Notes under the pieces: generated by a model
The model's database searches: none
What the model was told of the DNA's origin: nothing
What the model saw: the letters and a program-made list of their open reading frames with translations, nothing else
Program-made: the position numbers and the translations under genes
Assembly (NCBI GenBank): GCA_947503895.1
Contig: CANNFT010000008.1
Coordinates: forward strand, 124,001-188,000
DNA from: an uncultured Saccharospirillaceae bacterium
GTDB taxonomy: Bacteria; Pseudomonadota; Gammaproteobacteria; Pseudomonadales; Oceanobacteraceae
Length of the DNA stretch: 64,000 bases
Direction: 5' to 3'
In this document: positions 26,546 to 36,305 of the stretch, piece by piece
How the letters are laid out: every line of letters starts with the position of its first letter
Position numbering within the stretch: the stretch's first letter is position 1

Positions 26546-26692
26546 TTCGTCTGTTTTTACCTTGCTAAGTTTCAATTCACAACTTTAGGGTTATGCTTAA
26601 AGCATTAATAGTGGGAAGCCTTTATTTTTTTATGCGAGTGTTACGCTAGCTAATCTGTAAACCATCCCGTTCCCACGCTTAGACATTTGAGG

Positions 26693-26715
26693 AATGAGTG
26701 ATTGCTCATTTTTTT
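26693..26715 (+). terminator. Rho-independent terminator of the ars operon
   Basis: AATGAG and CTCATT pair around TGATTG, followed directly by a run of Ts, about 150 bases beyond arsJ. Confidence 0.6.
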
Positions 26716-27503
26716 GATGCACTGTACACGTCTCCAACTCATATCAACCGCTGGTAAAAAGCCGTTCGCTGGCGGCTATTCAAAGAACGCCATTTTTACA
26801 AAAATTATAGACGTGATTCTGTCTTAATAATGAAGGTCTAAATATTTTCTTAATTTAAAAAAATAAAACAGGGTTTTATCTACATTAATTTGTATGAGGA
26901 ATGATCAATGCTTTTGAGTGTGGGTTGATAATTAAACAATTTAATAGGGGATAAACACAGATACAAATTTACACATAAAAGCCATTTGTGACCTAAACTG
27001 CCAAGCTATGACCAAATAGTTCATTTTAATTGTTCTAACCTTACATTTTTCTATGGAGCACGGCGATTAAATGTGCATTAAATTGATGCAAAATTATCCA
27101 GTTTACAGACGCTCAATATTGTATAAAAAATGACTGATAGTCATCATGGGTTTAGATTTGTTTGTTTTACGATCAATATTGAAGTTATTACTATTGGATT
27201 TCATGTTAATCACACTTTTTTTGACAAAAAAGTTTCATTTTCTGCCACATAGAACCCATTCCATCTACTGTTCAGCCCATCAAGACTGCATATTTTCATC
27301 TGCTTTTCAATTTGTTTATCAATCCTATTAGTTTAAAAATGTGCACCAATTAGGAACATTTATGTAAATTTGTATGAGTTGTTCACATATTGTAAAATTT
27401 TTTACTAATAATAAATTCGTAGATAGTTAACCTCAGAGCTTGACTTCATGATCTTGGTTAAATGTCACCAATCACTACTAGATCGCTTATTTAGGTATCA
27501 AAG
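26716..27503. other. Long AT-rich region upstream of the porin operon
   Basis: No gene. It holds a direct repeat, AATTTGTATGAG at 26887-26898 and 27367-27378, and a perfect dyad ATGACT-GAT-AGTCAT at 27130-27144. Length and composition suit a heavily regulated promoter for the porin/nuclease genes. No convincing pair of PHO-box halves was found. Confidence 0.4.
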
Positions 27504-28574
27504 ATGAGACAGAAGATTAACGTAAGGGTTATTGCAGCGGCTTCCCTGCTACTTGCTGCGCAGTCCCAAGCGCTAAATATTTTTGAAGACCAGTATGGCC
27601 ATAAAATGGACCTATACGGTGAAATCGGTACCGGCGGTCACTTCGGGGCAGACTACGAATACGGAGAGTTCTACACAGATGAAACGTTCGTTGATGACAC
27701 CTTCTCTTCATTAGGTATTAAAGGTACTTACGACAATATTTACTACAAACTCGAAATGGACTATCAGCGTGAAAACTGGAAGGGCGGATCGGGTGATATG
27801 GTTTTAGCAGTAGATAAGTCGTTTTTTGGTTATCGAATTACACCGAAGCACTCACTTGAATTCGGTCTGACCGATACAGCGTTCGATGCGTATGACAAAT
27901 ACGGTGACTTTACTTTTGACACAACCGTTGAAACAGGTGAGGCCGGGGATCAAAGCAGTACATTAAAGTATGACGGACAATTAGGTTACATTAAGTTTGG
28001 TTCATCCTACAGTTACCGCGGTAAGTCTGAGTCTGGCTCAGAGCTAGGAAATATCTACAACGGTTATATCGGTTTTTTCCATGATATTTTTTCAGTCGTT
28101 GTTGGCACAGAAAGACGCGTTGGTTCAGACGGATTATCTAAATATGGTAAGCAGGAATTAACCGGTCTTGGAATGCGACTGAATGTCACTGAAGCACTTT
28201 CATTCGGGGTCAATGGTTATCAAGAAGAAGAGTACATTTCGCAAGAAAAACAACCCATTGACTTATCAGATGTTGAAAATTCAGAGTACAGATACAACCA
28301 ATACGAACCACTCGATCGCTCCGGCTGGTTAATATCGTCTAAATACGTATTTAACGAAAAGTGGGAAGTGGTTGCCTCTCACAACAATGAAGAGCACGAG
28401 GAGTGGGATGACAAAGGCTCTGTCTTCATTGATCAGCCTAGTTGGGGCGCTGTCCGTAACTGGCAGACATTTGGCGTGAACTTTAGACCTCATCGTTCCG
28501 TTATTTTCTCGGCAGAAGTTAATACTGGCGAAGCCGCACAGGATTTATACGCCTATACTCGCATCTATTTTTAA
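27504..28574 (+). CDS. Gram-negative porin
   Basis: A 356-residue outer-membrane barrel with a signal peptide ending at SQA-LNI. Alternating beta strands follow (MDLYGEIGTGGHFGADY, YYKLEMDYQREN, FFGYRITPKHSLEFGLTD) and the terminal residue is Phe (YAYTRIYF), the assembly signal for outer-membrane barrels. Resembles general diffusion porins of the OmpC/Porin_4 type. Lies 48 bases before the ExeM-type nuclease gene, so probably co-transcribed. Inference: admits nucleotides or phosphate released by the secreted nucleases. Strongly acidic loops. Confidence 0.85.
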   Translation: MRQKINVRVIAAASLLLAAQSQALNIFEDQYGHKMDLYGEIGTGGHFGADYEYGEFYTDETFVDDTFSSLGIKGTYDNIYYKLEMDYQRENWKGGSGDMVLAVDKSFFGYRITPKHSLEFGLTDTAFDAYDKYGDFTFDTTVETGEAGDQSSTLKYDGQLGYIKFGSSYSYRGKSESGSELGNIYNGYIGFFHDIFSVVVGTERRVGSDGLSKYGKQELTGLGMRLNVTEALSFGVNGYQEEEYISQEKQPIDLSDVENSEYRYNQYEPLDRSGWLISSKYVFNEKWEVVASHNNEEHEEWDDKGSVFIDQPSWGAVRNWQTFGVNFRPHRSVIFSAEVNTGEAAQDLYAYTRIYF

Positions 28575-28622
28575 CGACTTAATTAAAAATAATTAGAGCA
28601 TACACTTTTACGTATTGGGAAA

Positions 28623-31295
28623 TTGATGAAAAAGATAATGAATACTTCCATGCTCGCAGTGATTGCGAGCATGGCGTTTAGCCAAACGACATGGGCTGGG
28701 GCGACTACTGTTTGTAGTGATGCGACAGATATCGAAACAAAAACAATCGCTGAGGTGCAAGGTGATTCATCATCGTCTCCTCTATTAGCTGATGGTGTTT
28801 ACGAAAGCGATGTAGATTATAAAATTGAGGGCATCGTTAGTACCAAACTATATAAAACTATTTTGCTTTATAGTTTTGATGGCAACCCAAAAACGTCTGA
28901 TGGACTTTATGTTTACATGGGGACAACAGATTTGCCCGCTGTGGGCGACACAGTATGCGTTAAAGGTAAAGTAAAAGAATATTTTGGATTAACGCAAGTA
29001 ACCAGCGGTAGCGATTGGGAATTAATAGACAACACTACTAGCGCTCCTGGTGCAATAGATTTAAAAGTTAGCGAAGAAGATGACACTTTTGCTGATACAT
29101 TGGAGCGTCATGAAGGAATGTTGGTTAACCTTCCTCAGGATTTAGATGACTCGACGGAACTTCATGAGGATATGCGAGTTACACGTCCTTTTGGTTTTGA
29201 CTTTGAGTTATACAATAACTTCAATAAATTCGTTGATAATTTTGCATTATCTTATGCTCGTATTAACCAGCATCCAAACCAAGTTTCTGTGGCAGGAAGC
29301 GTAGAAGCTGAACAAGTCCGTGCTGAAAATGAAAGTGCACTATTGTTTGTTGAAGCAGATGCACGAGCAAACGATGCAGAAATTCCTTACTACCCTGACT
29401 TTCAGGTAGACCCAAAAGGAAACCATATTCGTATCAATGATAGTGCTGTAGACATCAAGGGCGTTATCACATACACCTATGGTCGATATCGCCTTGTAAT
29501 ACCTGATGATCCTCAATTCGATGTCAGCAATAGTAACTTTTTTCGAAACACACCTAGAGAAAGTCAGCCACCAGTGTCGAACGCTGTAAATTATGATCAA
29601 TTTACATTGCGGGTCGCGACGCAAAATGTACTCAACTATTTTAATTCTCCATTTGGTGGTGAGCCAAATCCAAATGGCAGTAACCGTGGTGCCGAAAGCT
29701 TAAGCGAGTTTGATCGTCAAACCGATAAACTGGTCAGTACGCTATTCGCGATGAATGCTGATGTATTAGGGTTGCTTGAAGTTGAGAACAATGGCTTTGG
29801 GAAGTTTGGTGCAATCGCTAAAATTCGTGATGAACTAAACAATAAATATTATAGAGAAGAAGCGGAATATCGTGGAAATCCAAACTATGAAGGGAATAAG
29901 TATGCTTTTGTTGCAATAGATAGCAATGGAGACACCATCATTGATGAAAAAGATATGATTGGTGGAGATGCTGTGACAACGGGAATTATATATCGTCCAA
30001 GCAAAATGACCTTAGAGGCGGCTAAAGTTATTCCTATGCCATCCCAGCACGCGCCGATCATCAAAGATGAAATGGGAGCAGCGATTCTCGATAAGGATGG
30101 TGAAGTACGTGAAAGCGGTGTGAACTATCAGCGTGATTCTTTAATGGCAACCTTTATCGTTCACGGTACAGGAAAGCGATTAACCATCGTAGCGAATCAC
30201 TTTAAATCTAAAGGCTCCACCTGCTGGGAAGATTGGCAAGGCTGGGAGACTTGGGAAAATTTCGATCCTGTCAATGACAGCATGGTTGACGTTGATTTCC
30301 AAGGAAACTGCGAAAATTTCCGTGTAGCAGCTGCAGTGCAACTGGGTGAATACTTAGAAGATGTTGGGGGCGACCGGATAATACTGGGCGATTTAAATGC
30401 TTATACATATGAAGACCCACTGCTTGTGCTCACTTCAAATCCAACGGGTAAGAATATTCGTGCCGCTCGTGATACGTATATTGGAAAAGAAATACAGTTT
30501 GGTAGTTCAGGTAAGAAGATAACGAAAACATATGGCTATTTAAGCGCTGCGGAGCTTAAGGATCATGAGAAGGGGCAGGCAAGCTGGAGTTTTTCATATA
30601 ATGATGAAGTAGGATCACTCGATCACATGCTGATTAGCCCATCGCTTAAGAATAATTTAGTGGATGCTGTCGAATGGCATATCAATGCCGCAGAGTCTTC
30701 TTATTATGATTACTCTGAAAAGCATAAAGGCAGCAGAGCGAATGACTTATTCGATGCCTCGGAACCTTATCGGTCATCCGACCACGACCCCGCTATTATG
30801 ACACTTGGGTATCATTTTGGTGAAACAAATGGGGCGCGTGTGCATTATACGCCTGATTCAAACGTTACTTTCATACCATACGCCATTCCAGCTTCTGCAT
30901 TGGCACAAGAAGGTGATTACGCGGTGCTAAGTATAGAAGGGCTTGAACAGCGTTCTTCTACTGTTGCGATTCCTAAAATTAAATTGTCAAAAGGTGGCGT
31001 GCAAACCGTATTCTTCGAAGTAGCTAATTTGGACACTGGCAATTACAAAATGAAAATGTCGCTCATCAAAGGTGATGAAGCTGTTGGTAGCAATGAGGAA
31101 TCAGTAGCTGGAAAACGCATTTCAGTCGCAGATGCATCTATGAACGTCTCAATTGGTAAAAAGGATAAATTAACTCCAGAAGCGATTGTTGCACCTTACG
31201 ATGGTTCGGGTGGCGGCGGCTCTTTTGGTCATGTATTTATTTTAGGTTTATTGATGTTGTTTGGTTTTAGCAACATTCGTCAACGCAGTCATTAA
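28623..31295 (+). CDS. ExeM/NucH-type secreted endonuclease with GlyGly-CTERM tail
   Basis: An 890-residue exported nuclease. Signal peptide about 1-25; N-terminal OB-fold-like region about 30-320 (VGDTVCVKGKVKEYFGLTQVT); endonuclease/exonuclease/phosphatase domain about 325-740 with LRVATQNVLNYF, LLEVENNGF, IVANHFKSKGS, LGDLNAY, GSLDHMLIS and SSDHDPAI, the metal and phosphate-binding motifs. A beta domain leads to a Gly-rich stretch (GSGGGGSFGH), a hydrophobic segment and a basic end: the GlyGly-CTERM signal processed by rhombosortase, usually with type II secretion. Role: degradation of extracellular DNA for phosphate or carbon, or biofilm turnover. Follows the porin by 48 bases; a strong terminator follows. 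Confidence 0.92.
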   Translation: MMKKIMNTSMLAVIASMAFSQTTWAGATTVCSDATDIETKTIAEVQGDSSSSPLLADGVYESDVDYKIEGIVSTKLYKTILLYSFDGNPKTSDGLYVYMGTTDLPAVGDTVCVKGKVKEYFGLTQVTSGSDWELIDNTTSAPGAIDLKVSEEDDTFADTLERHEGMLVNLPQDLDDSTELHEDMRVTRPFGFDFELYNNFNKFVDNFALSYARINQHPNQVSVAGSVEAEQVRAENESALLFVEADARANDAEIPYYPDFQVDPKGNHIRINDSAVDIKGVITYTYGRYRLVIPDDPQFDVSNSNFFRNTPRESQPPVSNAVNYDQFTLRVATQNVLNYFNSPFGGEPNPNGSNRGAESLSEFDRQTDKLVSTLFAMNADVLGLLEVENNGFGKFGAIAKIRDELNNKYYREEAEYRGNPNYEGNKYAFVAIDSNGDTIIDEKDMIGGDAVTTGIIYRPSKMTLEAAKVIPMPSQHAPIIKDEMGAAILDKDGEVRESGVNYQRDSLMATFIVHGTGKRLTIVANHFKSKGSTCWEDWQGWETWENFDPVNDSMVDVDFQGNCENFRVAAAVQLGEYLEDVGGDRIILGDLNAYTYEDPLLVLTSNPTGKNIRAARDTYIGKEIQFGSSGKKITKTYGYLSAAELKDHEKGQASWSFSYNDEVGSLDHMLISPSLKNNLVDAVEWHINAAESSYYDYSEKHKGSRANDLFDASEPYRSSDHDPAIMTLGYHFGETNGARVHYTPDSNVTFIPYAIPASALAQEGDYAVLSIEGLEQRSSTVAIPKIKLSKGGVQTVFFEVANLDTGNYKMKMSLIKGDEAVGSNEESVAGKRISVADASMNVSIGKKDKLTPEAIVAPYDGSGGGGSFGHVFILGLLMLFGFSNIRQRSH

Positions 31296-31302
31296 TAAAT
31301 TA

Positions 31303-31331
31303 AGGGTCCTGGTTCAGGGGCCCTTTTTTTT
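31303..31331 (+). terminator. Rho-independent terminator after the ExeM-type nuclease
   Basis: AGGGTCC pairs with GGGCCCT around a short loop (one G-U), followed by eight Ts, seven bases past the stop codon. Confidence 0.85.
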
Positions 31332-31709
31332 GAAAATATTCCGTAAGCGAATGAATTATTTTTGCATTTCACATTTTAAAATCTGTGTTTTGTAGGAGTA
31401 AGTAATGCTCGTGAGGCATTGTTTCAGTCGAATTTATATTTGTCTTAACGTAATTGATTGATTGAATGCTATTTGTAGAAATATTCCAGAGACAATCAGT
31501 GCACATGTTATACGTCTAAGGTATTTGTAAAGTCATAAGCTTACAAATTGATACATGCTTATTACACATTTAAATATTAAGTTTTACGTAGAGTCAGTAT
31601 ATTGCACGCTCCCAAAGTGTGAGGAGCTGCACAAAAAAACTATGCTGACCCACTGAAGAAAATAAAAAACCTTCGCGTAAAACAAAAAAATAATTCAGTA
31701 AAATAAGGA
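31332..31709. other. AT-rich promoter region of the second nuclease gene
   Basis: No gene seen. About 380 bases of very AT-rich sequence ending in a purine-rich leader (ATAAGGATTGGG) before the ATG. No distinct operator recognised. Confidence 0.4.
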
Positions 31710-34700
31710 TTGGGTAATTTTATGATAACTAATTGGGGAAAAGCCGCGAGGTTATTGCCGATTTTAATGGGGGCCGTCACTACATCAGTACAAGCTGAAG
31801 TATTAATAACTGAATATGTGGAAGGTGGCGGAAATAATAAGGCCATTGAAATTTCAAATATTGGCAGTGAAAGCGTCAGTTTAGAGGGCTACATTCTTAA
31901 CCTTTATGATGGCTCAGATGGAACTAAGACAAAAGCAACATATGAATATAGCGGTACACTTGAAGCTGGAGCCAGTTTCGCTATCTATAACAGCGGTTCT
32001 TTCACAACGTTTACGGAACAGTTTGGCTCTGCAGCAAACGTAGTTGCAGCGCCTAGTGCAACCATTGTGCAGCACAATGGGAATGATTCTTTTACCTTAA
32101 CAAAAAATGGTGTTGTTGTAGATTCAATTGGCACGGTTGGTGATAGCGCAAATTTTGCTAAAGATAAAACGTTACGCCGAAAAGCTACGATTACGACAGG
32201 TGATACTAATTCTACAGATGCGTGGTCCGAAGCAGATTGGTTCTCTGCAGGAAAGGATGTTGGTGACGGTTTAGGCTGCCCAGGTATCGAAGCCTGTGCT
32301 GCCGGTCCTGTTGAGCCCGTAGACGGCCCAAATGTATTAATTACAGAAATTGTGAACGGCACAGCGTCCAATAAAGTGATTGAGATATCCAATATCGGCA
32401 ATAAAGACATTGATCTTGCGACTGAGTACTATCAAATACAAATGTATCGGGACGGAGCGGATTGGCCGAGCGAGCAAGTCTGGTTGCAAGGTAATTTAAA
32501 AGCAGGCAGCAGCTTGGTGATTTCTCATGCGGATGCCGGTGTAACCTTTAAAAAAGAAGCCCCTCAAGGCTTAGATGCAGCCGATGTTGCAACATTTAAC
32601 GGCAATGATGCCATTGTTCTGCTTAAAGGACTCGGCAAAGGCACCGTTCTTGACAGCTTTGGGCAGGTAGGTTCTAACTTAGATATTATTTCAACCACGG
32701 CTACATTGCGTCGTAAAACCTCTGCGACAGTGGGTAACACCAATATCAACGACAGCTTCGCAGAAGATCAAGCTGCTGAGTGGGATGAGATTGCACAGGA
32801 TACTTCTGATGGCTTAGGGTGCAGTGGTGAAGCAGCGTGCGCAGGTGGTGAGACATTACCAGAAGCAGGTACGCCCGTTAAAATGGGCATTTGCTTTAAC
32901 TGTGAAGCATTGGATGTTCATACTAATCTAGCGGATTATAATCACGACAATTATTACGCAACGACTCTAGCCGCCGATCAGGCAGATAAAACCGCTTTCA
33001 GGGCGGCGCTAACCCAAGATATTACGAAAGGTGTTAAGCAGCTAACCTACAATGAAGCTTGGACAGCGCTGACTTATACAGACCAGGATCCTAATGACTC
33101 AGACAATGTCGTTTTGTTGTATACCGGTCGTTCTGTATTTAAGACTCAAAATGGGTCGGGTGATCAATCTACCATTACTGACTTTTGGAATCGTGAGCAT
33201 GTATGGCCAAAAGGAAGAGGGTTTAACGATGACGCCAAATCAGGCTACAGCGATATTCATCATCTTCGTGCCACTGAATCAGATATTAATAATAAGCGTG
33301 GAAGTTTAGACTTTGCTGCGGGTGGTGAACTCGTTGGGGATACCGAGAATAAATCAACAAATAACTCTTGGGAGCCAAGAGATGCGGTTAAAGGTGATGT
33401 CGCTCGTATAGCACTTTATATGGATGTGCGATACGAAGTGGGTGATGCCAATATGCCAGATCTTGAGCTAATTGATGAAGTGGGGAATGCAGGTGATGAA
33501 TCCGTTTCTAAAATGGGTAAATTGTGCGACTTGTTAGCATGGCATGCACAAGATCCAGTCGATGATACTGAGCGCGCTCGTAATAACACTGTTTACGAGT
33601 ATCAGGGTAACCGGAATCCATTTATTGATCATCCTGAATGGGCTTCTGTCGCATTTAAAGATGCTTGCCCTACTTTAATTGACTCGATTACATTTGAAAC
33701 TCAATCGGATGTTGAATTATCGACTCAAATTACGTCTGAAACACAGACACTCACGGGTTTCTTTGAAGCACAAGATATTTCAGTCACAGGCGGTGAGTAT
33801 TCAATTGGATGCACAGATACATTTGTGTCCACGACAGGAAAAGCCGAGCCAAGCGATACGATTTGCCTGCGTCACACATCGTCTTCAAAGTATGAAACTG
33901 AAGTAAAAACCTCCGTCAAAATTGGTGGTTCGACGTTCTTCTTTAGTTCAATTACCTTGAAAGACCCATTTCCGGTTGTTGAAATAAATCCAATTACATT
34001 CGGGACCAAGGAGAATCAAGAGCGCTCTACCTTGATCGTCAGTGATTCTGAAACATTAAGTGGGTTCGATACACCTCAAAATATTTCGGTTATTAATGGT
34101 GAATATTCTGTTGGCTGTACGGACACATTTACATCTGAGACTAATAAAGTGAATTCTGGAGATTCGCTCTGTCTTCGCCACACAACAGCACCTGGATACT
34201 CTGGTAAGACAATGACCATTGTCACTATTGGTGCATCAACATTTGGCTTTTCTTCGGTAACCCTTGCTGATCCACAGCCAAATAACCAGACGCCAGAGCC
34301 ATTTGGCTTTGCGCCAATCAAGGACACGCCAAGGTTTACAGATATTCAATCTGGCATCGTTGTTATTTCTGGCCTTGGAGAAAACATTCAGGTGGATATA
34401 AGCGTTACTGGTGGCAGCTACTCAATCGGTTGTAATGGCGGGTTTACATCCAAAGATGGCAAGGTATCTCAGGGTGATCGAATTTGTGTGAAACATACAT
34501 CTTCAGCCGACTTTGAAGAATCTACGACAACAACACTCATCGTGGCTGGCGTTAAGGCTACTTTCGTGTCAACGACTAAGAGTAAGAAAGAAGAACAAGA
34601 AGAAACGAAAGGCAGAACGGTTAAGGATGACGATGATGAAAAGGATACCGTTATCGGTAGTATTAATGGTTCGCTATTAATGATGTTAGCGCTATTGATA

Positions 34701-34733
34701 TTCGCTCGACGTAGAAACCTGATGAAAGGTTAA
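31710..34733 (+). CDS. Secreted endonuclease I with two lamin-tail domains and a sorting tail
   Basis: A 1007-residue exported protein. Signal peptide about 1-29; two lamin-tail (LTD) domains at about 30-190 and 205-375, each opening with a VLITE-type strand (LITEYVEGGGNNKAIEISNI, LITEIVNGTASNKVIEISNI); endonuclease I domain about 390-650 with FWNREHVWPKGRGF and SDIHHLRATESDINNKRGS, the His/Asn catalytic core. Three related beta repeats of about 90-100 residues follow, each with a Cys pair (YSIGC and ICLRHTSS). The end is acidic, then GSINGSLLMMLALLIF plus RRR, a GlyGly-CTERM-like tail. Role: surface-sorted, non-specific extracellular nuclease, complementing the ExeM-type enzyme upstream. Confidence 0.9.
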   Translation: MGNFMITNWGKAARLLPILMGAVTTSVQAEVLITEYVEGGGNNKAIEISNIGSESVSLEGYILNLYDGSDGTKTKATYEYSGTLEAGASFAIYNSGSFTTFTEQFGSAANVVAAPSATIVQHNGNDSFTLTKNGVVVDSIGTVGDSANFAKDKTLRRKATITTGDTNSTDAWSEADWFSAGKDVGDGLGCPGIEACAAGPVEPVDGPNVLITEIVNGTASNKVIEISNIGNKDIDLATEYYQIQMYRDGADWPSEQVWLQGNLKAGSSLVISHADAGVTFKKEAPQGLDAADVATFNGNDAIVLLKGLGKGTVLDSFGQVGSNLDIISTTATLRRKTSATVGNTNINDSFAEDQAAEWDEIAQDTSDGLGCSGEAACAGGETLPEAGTPVKMGICFNCEALDVHTNLADYNHDNYYATTLAADQADKTAFRAALTQDITKGVKQLTYNEAWTALTYTDQDPNDSDNVVLLYTGRSVFKTQNGSGDQSTITDFWNREHVWPKGRGFNDDAKSGYSDIHHLRATESDINNKRGSLDFAAGGELVGDTENKSTNNSWEPRDAVKGDVARIALYMDVRYEVGDANMPDLELIDEVGNAGDESVSKMGKLCDLLAWHAQDPVDDTERARNNTVYEYQGNRNPFIDHPEWASVAFKDACPTLIDSITFETQSDVELSTQITSETQTLTGFFEAQDISVTGGEYSIGCTDTFVSTTGKAEPSDTICLRHTSSSKYETEVKTSVKIGGSTFFFSSITLKDPFPVVEINPITFGTKENQERSTLIVSDSETLSGFDTPQNISVINGEYSVGCTDTFTSETNKVNSGDSLCLRHTTAPGYSGKTMTIVTIGASTFGFSSVTLADPQPNNQTPEPFGFAPIKDTPRFTDIQSGIVVISGLGENIQVDISVTGGSYSIGCNGGFTSKDGKVSQGDRICVKHTSSADFEESTTTTLIVAGVKATFVSTTKSKKEEQEETKGRTVKDDDDEKDTVIGSINGSLLMMLALLIFARRRNLMKG

Positions 34734-34744
34734 TACATTGAAAT

Positions 34745-34802
34745 GCCAGAGTACGTTGGCGAAGCTGCTCTCAATGATGAGCGAAAAAAATCGTACTCTG
34801 GC
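34745..34802. repeat. Long inverted repeat after the endonuclease I gene
   Basis: GCCAGAGTACG and its exact inverse CGTACTCTGGC flank 36 bases that contain a smaller hairpin (GCTC/GAGC). It starts 11 bases past the stop codon. There is no T-run on the plus strand, so it may protect the 3' end of the mRNA or cause factor-dependent termination. Confidence 0.6.
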
Positions 34803-34813
34803 TTGCAGTATCT

Positions 34814-34840
34814 CAGTACAGTGTTGTGCTTGCTGTACTG
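34814..34840. repeat. Second hairpin in the same 3' region
   Basis: CAGTACAG and CTGTACTG pair perfectly around 11 bases. Together with the inverted repeat at 34745-34802 it gives the endonuclease transcript a tandem-hairpin 3' region. Confidence 0.5.
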
Positions 34841-35045
34841 TGTAAGGCCCCAATAGGCATATACACAAAACATTCAATCTCTTATTGAATTAATTCCTTC
34901 TCATACAACTTGGGATACGTCATTTAAATCAATTAAAGTAAAGCTATCCAAATGTCTTTGGAGCTTTAGCTGTACTTATAAATTAAGAAATTGATTGCTT
35001 TGTATGCAAAAACTATAAATTTACTAATTATTTGGATAGAGCGTC

Positions 35046-35876
35046 ATGATGCCATCTAGTGATAATTCTGTTTCTGCTTCGATGAATTCGGTAGTGACTG
35101 AATCTAATGCAACAACTGGCGGAGTTGCATTAATATTGAATTGGTTTAGCCAATTTAAATTACTGCTCTTGGCAATCTCACTCATCTTTTTTAATCTATC
35201 TACTGTTCAAGCAAAATCGTTTGTTTTTGGTGTTGAAGACGTTAATCTTTACCCTTTCTATGACTTCACCTCCAGCAAGCCGCGAGGATACTTGGTCGAA
35301 ATGATCGAGAAGTTTGCAGCTGAACAAGGAATGGAAGTCGAGTTTCGAGTGTTACCACCACGTGAACTCTGGAAAGCATATTTAAATCATGAAGTGGATT
35401 TTCGTATGCCAGATAATTTACTGTGGAAACGCTCTAAAAAAGTTGAACATCGTTTAACCTATAGTGCACCTCTGGTTTACTTTAACTCTGGCGTTGTCAG
35501 CTTGACTAAAAATAAAAATCTTCCCATTTCTCGACTGGGTACCATTCAAGGTTTTACCGCATGGAGTTACAAAGAAAAAATCGAATCAGGAGAGATTCAG
35601 TTAGTAGAAGAGTCTGGAACAGGCGGCTTAATCGAGGGTCTATTTAACGGTCGAACTGATGGCGTTTACTATAACGTGGAAGCCTATATTAGACAGGTTC
35701 AAGATGCTGGCTACCCTGTCGACAGTGTCGTATTTCGTAGAGAACTCATTAAGTCACATTCATTATATATGATGTCGTCGATTAATCACGGTGATAAAGT
35801 GCTCGCTCTTAACCAATTTTTAAGAGACAACCGTAAATGGGTTCGAGACCGTAAAAACTTCTACGGCATCAAGTAA
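35046..35876 (+). CDS. Family-3 solute-binding protein with an N-terminal extension
   Basis: A 276-residue protein related to periplasmic solute-binding proteins: FGVEDVNLYPFYDFTSSKPRGY, LVEMIEKFAAEQGMEVEFRV, FRMPDNLLWKRSKK and YSAPLVYFNSGVVSLTK correspond to lobe 1 and the hinge. About 35 polar residues precede the hydrophobic export segment (LLLLAISLIFFNLSTVQA), so either the real start is later (Met13) or the protein has an unusual long signal region. No transporter is adjacent; it lies between the nuclease genes and the 5'-nucleotidase. Ligand unknown. Confidence 0.75.
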   Translation: MMPSSDNSVSASMNSVVTESNATTGGVALILNWFSQFKLLLLAISLIFFNLSTVQAKSFVFGVEDVNLYPFYDFTSSKPRGYLVEMIEKFAAEQGMEVEFRVLPPRELWKAYLNHEVDFRMPDNLLWKRSKKVEHRLTYSAPLVYFNSGVVSLTKNKNLPISRLGTIQGFTAWSYKEKIESGEIQLVEESGTGGLIEGLFNGRTDGVYYNVEAYIRQVQDAGYPVDSVVFRRELIKSHSLYMMSSINHGDKVLALNQFLRDNRKWVRDRKNFYGIK

Positions 35877-35958
35877 AGCTTCAGAACTGCTGGCCTCTGT
35901 AGAATGATTTCTCTGTACTGGCGCGTAAGTTGGATTAAGTAAATTTTAGATAGTACAT

Positions 35959-35998
35959 AGCCTAGTTTAAAGAGATTGCAAGCCTCTTTGGCTAGGCT
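35959..35998. repeat. Two-tier hairpin after the solute-binding protein gene
   Basis: AGCCTAG/CTAGGCT form an outer stem and AAAGAG/CTCTTT an inner stem around a 9-base loop. About 80 bases past the stop of the preceding gene. No clear T-run. Confidence 0.55.
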
Positions 35999-36246
35999 GA
36001 CCTTTCGAATCACCTCTTTAAAATAACCACTCCCTTCTTGACACTTTCAATATAGATCAGAGATATATGCTGTTATTTAGTACTTATTAAAAGCGTATAG
36101 TACCTAAGGATTTATGCCATAGAGTGCCGTAAAAACTATAAAAAGATAGTAACGAATTTGGATTCGCGACCATTTCATATGCTGCGATAGATAGCTTGGT
36201 CGGTAACAAAGATGGGTGATATTAGGCGGGATCAAAGTGAATGATG

Positions 36247-36293
36247 GGTATAACTGACTCGAATTTCATAGCATGACTTCAGTCAGTTATACC
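36247..36293. repeat. 13-bp inverted repeat at the 3' end of the 5'-nucleotidase gene
   Basis: GGTATAACTGACT and its exact inverse flank 21 bases, beginning 13 bases beyond the stop codon of the minus-strand gene. It lacks a T-run but is placed like a terminator or 3' protective hairpin. Confidence 0.6.
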
Positions 36294-36305
36294 TACCCAG
36301 CAATG

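Noticed and set aside
26950-27030. Possible PHO box near the porin operon
   Set aside because: TTGTGACCTAAACTGCCA only loosely resembles the CTGTCAT repeats; not enough matches to claim it.
27146-27331. 61-codon frame in the porin upstream region
   Set aside because: AT-driven hydrophobic translation, no ribosome-binding site, no family pattern.
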